A stretch of 5,235 nucleotides of DNA from an uncultured Micrococcales bacterium (GTDB lineage Bacteria > Actinomycetota > Actinomycetes > Actinomycetales > Microbacteriaceae), in NCBI GenBank assembly GCA_903929105.1, contig CAIYTL010000097.1:1-5235 (forward strand), read 5' to 3'. The position numbers and the translations under genes are program-made. Positions 1 through 4,405 of the stretch are shown one piece after another. How positions within the stretch are numbered: position 1 is the first letter of the stretch; every line of letters starts with the position of its first letter. Below the pieces are notes generated by a model. The model saw only the letters and a program-made list of their open reading frames with translations. It had not been told where the DNA came from and searched no databases.

Positions 1-21
1 CGCCTAGCGGTTTATGCTTAA
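1..21 (+). CDS. Possible C-terminal tail of the upstream gene (partial)
   Basis: Frame 1 from the window edge reads R-L-A-V-Y-A and stops at TAA (19-21). In related actinobacteria the gene before ispG is commonly the site-2 type metalloprotease rseP/rip1, whose product often ends in a short tail after an 'NP-x-(R/T)-L'-like motif, so an 'RLAVYA' ending is compatible. Six residues cannot identify a protein. Another frame stays open until TGA at 63-65, so the true end of the upstream gene could differ. The call rests on gene order and frame, not on recognisable domain sequence. Confidence 0.3.
   Translation, partial: RLAVYA
13..18 (+). promoter_or_regulatory. Weak candidate -10 element (TATGCT) upstream of ispG
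   Basis: TATGCT fits the actinobacterial TAnnnT pattern and lies seven bases before an A (position 26), the same geometry as the proS promoter candidate. A start there would give ispG a leader of about 52 bases. The matching -35 region would fall outside the window, so it cannot be assessed. A single hexamer like this occurs often by chance. Confidence 0.25.
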
Positions 22-77
22 AGCAATGTGTTTGGCGAAGCCCTTCAACATTCGAAATCTTTTGAAAAGGTGTGAAA

Positions 78-1232
78 TTGGCAGCAATTAACCTCGGTAT
101 GCCTGGTGCAAAACCTCCCGTAATCGCGCCGCGACGTGTTTCACGCAAAATCATGGTGGGCAAAGTTGCAGTCGGAGGCGATGCCCCAATCAGTGTTCAG
201 TCAATGACCACCACACCAACCACCGACATCAACGGCACACTGCAGCAGATTGCCGAGCTAACAGCCAGCGGTTGCGACATTGTGCGTGTAGCCTGCCCGA
301 GCCAAGACGATGCCGATGTGCTTCACATCATCGCGCGCAAATCGCAGATTCCTGTGATTGCCGACATTCACTTTCAACCGAAATACGTTTTTCAAGCCAT
401 CGATGCCGGTTGCGGTGCGGTTCGAGTAAACCCCGGCAACATTCGTCAGTTCGATGACCAAGTTGGCGCAATCGCAAAGGCAGCTAAAGACGCTGGAGTT
501 TCGATTCGTATCGGCGTAAACGCCGGTTCGCTCGACCCACGCCTGTTGCAAAAATATGGCAAGGCAACCCCCGTAGCGCTGGTTGAGTCTGCGGTGTGGG
601 AGGCCAGCCTTTTTGAAGAGCACGACTTTCACGACTTCAAAATCTCGGTAAAACACAATGACCCAGTTGTCATGGTTCGCGCCTATCAGTTGCTCGCCGA
701 ACGCGGCGACTGGCCTCTTCACTTAGGAGTAACCGAAGCCGGCCCAGAGTTTCAAGGCACCATCAAGTCATCGGTAGCCTTTGGTGCGCTACTTTCACAG
801 GGCATCGGCGACACCATTCGCGTTTCGCTTTCGGCCCCACCAGCTCAAGAAATCAAAGTTGGCTCGCAGATTCTAGAAAGCCTCAACCTGCGCCCACGCA
901 AGCTCGAAATCGTGAGCTGCCCAAGCTGTGGTCGTGCTCAAGTTGACGTCTATAAACTTGCCAACGATGTGACCGCTGGTCTTGAAAAGCTAACCGTGCC
1001 ACTGCGCGTGGCCGTCATGGGTTGTGTTGTGAACGGCCCTGGTGAAGCACGCGAAGCTGACCTCGGAGTGGCATCGGGCAATGGCAAGGGCCAGATCTTT
1101 GTCAAGGGTGAAGTAATCAAAACTGTGCCCGAAAGCGAAATCGTCGCAACCCTGATTGAAGAGGCAAACCGCATGGCTGCCGAGATGGACGCCAGCAAGC
1201 TCGGTTCGCCAACCGTCGAAATCATCAAATAG
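78..1232 (+). CDS. ispG: 4-hydroxy-3-methylbut-2-en-1-yl diphosphate synthase (IspG/GcpE)
   Basis: IspG catalyses the penultimate step of the MEP isoprenoid pathway in the cytoplasm: reductive ring opening of 2-C-methyl-D-erythritol 2,4-cyclodiphosphate to HMBPP using a [4Fe-4S] cluster. From the TTG at 78 it has 384 residues, normal for the two-domain bacterial form without the extra plant-type domain. The TIM-barrel part spans about 20-265, with 'VQSMTTTPTTD', 'IPVIADIHFQPKY', 'VRVNPGNI' and 'KISVKHNDP'. The C-terminal cluster domain has Cys281 and Cys284 in 'SCPSCGRAQ' and Cys316 plus Glu323 in 'GCVVNGPGEA', the three cysteines and one glutamate expected as cluster ligands. Start choice: an AGG at 68-70 is seven bases before TTG 78 and gives the expected 'AAINLGMP' N-terminus. 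The in-frame GTG at 72 would lie only one base from that motif. It stops 19 bases before proS. Identity is near certain; the exact start is less so. Confidence 0.96.
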   Translation: MAAINLGMPGAKPPVIAPRRVSRKIMVGKVAVGGDAPISVQSMTTTPTTDINGTLQQIAELTASGCDIVRVACPSQDDADVLHIIARKSQIPVIADIHFQPKYVFQAIDAGCGAVRVNPGNIRQFDDQVGAIAKAAKDAGVSIRIGVNAGSLDPRLLQKYGKATPVALVESAVWEASLFEEHDFHDFKISVKHNDPVVMVRAYQLLAERGDWPLHLGVTEAGPEFQGTIKSSVAFGALLSQGIGDTIRVSLSAPPAQEIKVGSQILESLNLRPRKLEIVSCPSCGRAQVDVYKLANDVTAGLEKLTVPLRVAVMGCVVNGPGEAREADLGVASGNGKGQIFVKGEVIKTVPESEIVATLIEEANRMAAEMDASKLGSPTVEIIK

Positions 1233-1251
1233 CTCGCCTAAACTTGTAGGC
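1216..1251 (+). promoter_or_regulatory. Candidate leaderless promoter for proS
   Basis: A -10 hexamer TAAACT (1239-1244, TAnnnT type) ends exactly seven bases before the proS ATG at 1252. A TCGAAA at 1216-1221 matches four of six bases of TTGACA, with a 17-base spacer. This would put the transcription start at the A of the ATG, giving a leaderless mRNA, a common arrangement in actinobacteria. No credible Shine-Dalgarno precedes the gene, which supports the reading. The -35 box lies inside the last codons of ispG. Read-through from ispG could also contribute. Inferred from spacing only. Confidence 0.55.
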
Positions 1252-3036
1252 ATGCCAACACGCCTATCAAACCTTTTTCTGCGCACCCTTCGAGAAGACC
1301 CAGCTGAAGCTGAAGTCGCCAGCCACAAGCTATTGCTTCGCGCCGGCTACATTCGTCGCGCCGCCCCAGGCATTTACACCTGGTTGCCACTCGGTTTGGC
1401 TGTGAAAGCAAAGATTGAGAAAGTCGTGCGCGAAGAAATGGCTAACGCTGGCGCGCAAGAAGTGTTTTTTCCGGCGCTGCTGCCGCGCGAACCATTCGAA
1501 GCCACAGGCCGCTGGACCGAATACGGCGACAACCTGTTTCGCCTGCAAGACCGCAAAAAAGCTGACTATTTGCTAGCACCAACTCACGAAGAAATGTTCA
1601 CCCTGTTGGTGAAAGATTTGTATTCGAGCTACAAAGACTTGCCAGTTGCCTTGTATCAGATTCAAAACAAATACCGTGACGAAGCCCGCCCTCGCGCCGG
1701 CCTACTTCGTGGTCGTGAGTTCGTAATGAAAGACGCCTACAGCTTCGACGTAACCGACGAAGGTTTAGACAAGGCATACCAGGCGCAACGCGATGCCTAT
1801 GAGCGAATCTTTACTCGCCTAGGTGTGAAATACGTAATCGTGCGCGCCGACGCCGGCGCAATGGGTGGTTCGGCTAGCGAAGAGTTTCTATCGCCATCTG
1901 CCATTGGCGAAGACACTTTTGTGCGCTCACCGGGTGGCTATGCGGCCAACGTTGAGGCGGTTGCAACCGTGCCGCCAGCATCCGTTGCTATTGAAGGCCA
2001 AGCGGCAGCTCACAGGGTGAGCACACCAAAGACCACCGGAATCAAAGCGCTGGTCGCTCTGGCTAACGCCAACAATGATCTGAAGCGCGCCGATGGTCGT
2101 GAATGGCAAGCTGGCGACACGCTAAAGCACGTAGTTTTGGCATTGACCAGCCCAACCGGAAAACGCGAACTCGTGGTCGTTGCGGTTCCTGGCGACCGCG
2201 AAGTTGAACCAAAACGCGCCGAAGCAGCCTTTTCGCCAAACGAGGTTGAACCTGCGGGTGACGCCGACTTTGCCAAGCACCCTGAACTCATCAAGGGATA
2301 CATTGGCCCGGTGGCGCTCGCCGCCGATGGCTCGACCATTGCGGTACTAGGCAAGGCATCAACCAGTGGCATTCGTTACCTGGTCGACCCTCGCGTGGTG
2401 ACAGGTTCGAACTGGATCACTGGCGCAAACGAAGCCGACGCACACTTGTTTAGCGTGGTAGCAGGCCGCGACTTTGAAGCCGACGGCGTGGTTGACCTTG
2501 CCGAGGTAAAAGCTGGCGACCAAGCGCCTGACGGTTCGGGTCCGCTAGAGCTTGCTCGCGGCATCGAAATCGGTCACGTGTTCAAGCTTGGCCGCAAATA
2601 CGCCGAAGCGCTTGAGCTAAAAGTGCTCGACGAAAACGGCAAACTCGTTACCGTCACCATGGGCAGCTATGGAATTGGTGTGACTCGCATTCTTGCGGTT
2701 TTGGCCGAAGCCAACCACGACGAAAAAGGCCTGATTTGGCCAGCCGCCGTTTCGCCAGCCGACGTTTACATCGTCGCCGCTGGCAAAGACGACGAGGTTT
2801 ATGAAGCAGCTGAACAGCTAGCCGCGCAGTTCGAAGCGGCTGGCAAAAGTGTGATCTTAGATGACCGCGCCAAGGTCAGCCCAGGTGTCAAATTTGGCGA
2901 CGCAGAGCTGATTGGCGTGCCGCAAATCGTCATCGTGGGCAAAGGTTTGGCGACGGGCGAAGTTGATTTGTGGAACCGTGCCACAGGCGAACGTCGCCCC
3001 GTCAAGCTAGAATCTGCATTAGAAGAACTTAATTAG
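1252..3036 (+). CDS. proS: Prolyl-tRNA synthetase, bacterial type with INS editing domain
   Basis: This class II synthetase charges tRNA(Pro) with proline in the cytoplasm. At 594 residues it is normal length for the bacterial type. The catalytic core has 'RAGYIRRAAPGIYTWLPLG' near 27-45, 'LLAPTHEE' near 105, class II motif 2 'RDEARPRAGLLRGREF' from Arg142, and motif 3 'GSYGIGVTR' ending at Arg479. Between motifs 2 and 3, about residues 230-410, lies the YbaK-like insertion that in this family deacylates mischarged Ala-tRNA(Pro); Lys292 in 'DTLKHVVLAL' is a plausible counterpart of its catalytic lysine. The C-terminal anticodon-binding domain covers about 503-594, with 'DDRAKVSPGVKFGDAELIGVP'-type sequence. 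The reading frame stays open upstream to an ATG at 1156 inside ispG, but 'MPTRLSNLFLRTLREDP' is the family N-terminus, so ATG 1252 is chosen. There is no Shine-Dalgarno; leaderless initiation is likely. nusA begins 15 bases after the stop. Confidence 0.97.
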   Translation: MPTRLSNLFLRTLREDPAEAEVASHKLLLRAGYIRRAAPGIYTWLPLGLAVKAKIEKVVREEMANAGAQEVFFPALLPREPFEATGRWTEYGDNLFRLQDRKKADYLLAPTHEEMFTLLVKDLYSSYKDLPVALYQIQNKYRDEARPRAGLLRGREFVMKDAYSFDVTDEGLDKAYQAQRDAYERIFTRLGVKYVIVRADAGAMGGSASEEFLSPSAIGEDTFVRSPGGYAANVEAVATVPPASVAIEGQAAAHRVSTPKTTGIKALVALANANNDLKRADGREWQAGDTLKHVVLALTSPTGKRELVVVAVPGDREVEPKRAEAAFSPNEVEPAGDADFAKHPELIKGYIGPVALAADGSTIAVLGKASTSGIRYLVDPRVVTGSNWITGANEADAHLFSVVAGRDFEADGVVDLAEVKAGDQAPDGSGPLELARGIEIGHVFKLGRKYAEALELKVLDENGKLVTVTMGSYGIGVTRILAVLAEANHDEKGLIWPAAVSPADVYIVAAGKDDEVYEAAEQLAAQFEAAGKSVILDDRAKVSPGVKFGDAELIGVPQIVIVGKGLATGEVDLWNRATGERRPVKLESALEELN

Positions 3037-3040
3037 CCTC

Positions 3041-3046
3041 GGGAGG
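3041..3046 (+). promoter_or_regulatory. Strong Shine-Dalgarno of nusA (GGGAGG)
   Basis: GGGAGG lies five bases before ATG 3052 and fixes the nusA start. It contrasts with proS and ylxR, neither of which has a recognisable Shine-Dalgarno. It fills much of the 15-base proS-nusA gap, leaving no room for a separate promoter, so nusA is probably co-transcribed with proS unless a promoter lies inside proS. Confidence 0.85.
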
Positions 3047-3051
3047 CACCA

Positions 3052-4029
3052 ATGGACATCGAATTGGCAGTGCTCAAGGGCGTCGAGCGCGAATACAACA
3101 TTCCGTTCTCTGAACAAGTTCAGATTATTGAAGAGGCAATTCTTGCCGCTTATCACCGTCACGTTGGCAACCACGATAAAGCTCGTGCTGAACTCAACCG
3201 CACCACCGGTCACGTAAACATTTATGTGCCAGAGGTTGACGAAAACGGTGAAGAAACCGGCGAAAAACTTGCAACCCCAGAAAACTTTGGGCGCATCGCA
3301 GCTTATTCGGCAAAACAGGTCATCGCTCAGCGCCTTCGCGCAATCAATGATGACAGCCTGCTCGGCGAGTTTCTCGACAAAAAAGATCAGATTGTCACAG
3401 GAGTAATTCAGCAAGGCCCTAAGCCGTTTCTGATTTATGTAAACCTGGGCACCATCGAGGCGATTCTGCCCCCTGAAGAGCAGGTGCCCGGCGAAGACTA
3501 CAGCCACAACAAGCGCATGCGCTTTTTTGTGACCAACGTTGTCAAAGGCACTCGCGGCCCGCAGATCACTGTGTCGCGAAGCCATCCGTCACTGGTTCGC
3601 AAGTTGTTCGCCCTTGAGGTTCCTGAAATCGCCAGTGGTGTTGTCGAGATTGTCTCGGTTGCGCGCGAAGCAGGGCACCGCACCAAAATCGCGGTTCGAG
3701 CTCACGAAGCTGGAATCAACGCAAAAGGTTCATGCATTGGCGAGCTAGGTCAGCGCGTGCGCGCCGTTCAAGCTGAGTTAAACGAAGAAAAAATCGACAT
3801 CGTTGACTTCAGCGAAAACCTTCCTGAGTTTGTTGCTCAAGCTCTGTCACCAGCCAAAGTTTCATCTTGCTACATGATCGACGCCGCAAACCGTCAAGTT
3901 CGTGCGCTAGTGCCTGATTTTCAGCTCTCGCTAGCCATCGGCAAAGAGGGTCAAAACGTGCGCCTGGCAGCAAAACTGACCGGCGCAAAAATTGACGTTC
4001 AGCCTGACAGCATTCTCGAAGGCGAGTAG
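3052..4029 (+). CDS. nusA: Transcription termination/antitermination factor NusA
   Basis: NusA binds RNA polymerase and nascent RNA in the cytoplasm, enhancing pausing and hairpin-dependent termination and taking part in antitermination. The 325-residue product has the short architecture usual outside proteobacteria: an N-terminal polymerase-binding domain (about 1-105), an S1 domain (about 110-180, 'IVTGVIQQG...VNLGTIEAILPPEEQVPGE'), KH1 (about 185-262, 'GSCIGELGQRVRAVQAEL' and 'EEKIDIVDFSENLPEFVAQALSPA') and KH2 (about 263-320, 'LAIGKEGQNVRLAAKLTG'). The acidic C-terminal AR repeats of enterobacterial NusA are absent. The KH2 loop is G297-K-E-G300; the KH1 loop is G230-E-L-G233, with no basic residue. 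rimP, normally directly upstream in this cluster, is missing. The stop is followed by two further in-frame stops (4033, 4039) before ylxR, which shares its frame. Confidence 0.97.
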   Translation: MDIELAVLKGVEREYNIPFSEQVQIIEEAILAAYHRHVGNHDKARAELNRTTGHVNIYVPEVDENGEETGEKLATPENFGRIAAYSAKQVIAQRLRAINDDSLLGEFLDKKDQIVTGVIQQGPKPFLIYVNLGTIEAILPPEEQVPGEDYSHNKRMRFFVTNVVKGTRGPQITVSRSHPSLVRKLFALEVPEIASGVVEIVSVAREAGHRTKIAVRAHEAGINAKGSCIGELGQRVRAVQAELNEEKIDIVDFSENLPEFVAQALSPAKVSSCYMIDAANRQVRALVPDFQLSLAIGKEGQNVRLAAKLTGAKIDVQPDSILEGE

Positions 4030-4059
4030 TTCTAGCCCTAAACAGATAAACGGGTTACA

Positions 4060-4329
4060 ATGGAACCGATTAGAACCTGCGTTGGCTGTCGTCAGCGCGC
4101 ATCACGATCAGACCTATTGCGCATCGTTGCGTCAACTCAAAAACTTGTTGTTGATTCACGGGGCAGTCTGCCTGGTCGGGCGGCATGGCTGCATGCAAGC
4201 ACAAAATGCTTGAATCAAGCCATTGAACGCCGAGCTTTCGGTCGGGCACTTCGCAACGACGGTCAGCTAGATGCTTCAGCTCTAACCCAACCGATAGAAC
4301 AGGCAGAAACGATGTTGGCAACAAAATGA
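4060..4329 (+). CDS. ylxR: YlxR family (DUF448) RNA-binding/regulatory protein
   Basis: This 89-residue basic protein belongs to the YlxR/DUF448 family, encoded almost invariably between nusA and infB. Family structures suggest nucleic-acid binding, and roles as a regulator or RNase P modulator have been proposed in Firmicutes; its role in this organism is unknown. Signature features are 'RTCVGCRQR' at residues 5-13 with Cys7 and Cys10, 'DSRGSLPGRAAWLH' in the middle, and 'AIERRAFGRALR' toward the end. The central motif is more often 'GRGAWLH'; here the second glycine is alanine. Initiation at ATG 4060 gives the expected 'MEPIRTCVGC' start. No Shine-Dalgarno precedes it and the nusA stop is 30 bases upstream, so coupling to nusA translation or a non-canonical start is likely. 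Its TGA overlaps an ATG (ATGA, 4326-4329) that opens a chain of micro-ORFs. Confidence 0.93.
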   Translation: MEPIRTCVGCRQRASRSDLLRIVASTQKLVVDSRGSLPGRAAWLHASTKCLNQAIERRAFGRALRNDGQLDASALTQPIEQAETMLATK

Positions 4330-4343
4330 GTATCTCGAAATGA
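4326..4343 (+). CDS. Micro-ORF 1 after ylxR (5 codons)
   Basis: ATG 4326 overlaps the ylxR stop as ATGA. The frame encodes M-S-I-S-K and stops at TGA 4341-4343, which itself overlaps the next ATG. The peptide is too short to have a predicted function. Its likely value is positional: a ribosome ending ylxR could reinitiate here without leaving the mRNA. The overlap is read directly from the sequence; translation is inferred. Confidence 0.4.
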   Translation: MSISK

Positions 4344-4360
4344 GAACCCAACAGCTTTAA
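4340..4360 (+). CDS. Micro-ORF 2 in the ylxR-infB gap (6 codons)
   Basis: ATG 4340 overlaps the stop of micro-ORF 1 as ATGA. It encodes M-R-T-Q-Q-L and stops at TAA 4358-4360, whose last base is the first base of the next ATG (TAATG). No homology can be claimed. It forms the middle link of a stop-start chain pointing at infB. Confidence 0.4.
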   Translation: MRTQQL

Positions 4361-4383
4361 TGGCCTGCCCTGACCTGGGGTAG
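4360..4383 (+). CDS. Micro-ORF 3, reading into the hairpins before infB (7 codons)
   Basis: ATG 4360 begins on the last base of the preceding TAA. It encodes M-A-C-P-D-L-G and stops at TAG 4381-4383, 22 bases before the infB start codon. Its codons cover the 5' arm of hairpin B, and its stop codon sits in that hairpin's loop. Ribosomes translating it should therefore disrupt the structure that hides the infB Shine-Dalgarno. Translation is not demonstrated. Confidence 0.4.
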   Translation: MACPDLG

Positions 4384-4386
4384 GCC
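4362..4386 (+). promoter_or_regulatory. Hairpin A upstream of infB (leaves the Shine-Dalgarno free)
   Basis: GGCCTGCCC (4362-4370) pairs with GGGTAGGCC (4378-4386) over nine positions, with one G-U pair (4367/4381) and a seven-base loop. It is not followed by a T run, so an intrinsic terminator is unlikely. It shares bases 4369-4386 with hairpin B, so only one of the two can form at a time. Confidence 0.5.
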
Positions 4387-4397
4387 CCTAGATCAGG
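4369..4397 (+). promoter_or_regulatory. Hairpin B, sequesters the infB Shine-Dalgarno
   Basis: The outer stem CCTGA (4369-4373) pairs with TCAGG (4393-4397). The inner part CTGGGG (4375-4380) pairs with CCCC plus AG (4385-4388, 4390-4391), with one bulged T (4389), one C/A mismatch (4374/4392) and loop TAGG (4381-4384). That is eleven base pairs. Bases 4395-4397 are the first three of the infB AGGAG, so this fold would reduce ribosome access. Pairing was worked out by hand; no free energy was computed. Confidence 0.5.
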
Positions 4398-4399
4398 AG
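4395..4399 (+). promoter_or_regulatory. Shine-Dalgarno of infB (AGGAG)
   Basis: AGGAG lies six bases before TTG 4406. It decides the start of infB, which uses a TTG rather than ATG. Its first three bases also form the end of the hairpin B stem. Confidence 0.85.
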
Positions 4400-4405
4400 A
4401 TTAAC

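Noticed and set aside
15..25. Palindrome-like TGCTT-A-AAGCA upstream of ispG
   Set aside because: A one-base loop cannot form an RNA hairpin, and arms this short are expected by chance.
258..722. 154-codon open frame on the - strand inside ispG
   Set aside because: Antisense shadow of a well-conserved enzyme; the product shows no recognisable family and no initiation signal.
1156..1251. N-terminal extension of proS from ATG 1156
   Set aside because: It would overlap ispG by 77 bases and add 32 residues with no family support; 'MPTRLSNLFLRTLREDP' at 1252 is the family N-terminus.
1236..1251. Inverted repeat GCCTA-N6-TAGGC between ispG and proS
   Set aside because: Five base pairs with no T run make it too weak for a terminator. 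If proS is leaderless it is not in the proS mRNA. It overlaps the -10 element, so the symmetry may be incidental.
3019..3585. 188-codon open frame on the - strand over nusA
   Set aside because: Antisense shadow that crosses the proS-nusA junction; nusA is unambiguous in the + frame.
4056..4061. TACAAT, a good -10 hexamer match at the ylxR start codon
   Set aside because: It overlaps the ATG itself, so transcription would start inside ylxR. No -35 match lies 17 bases upstream and no sensible downstream start exists.
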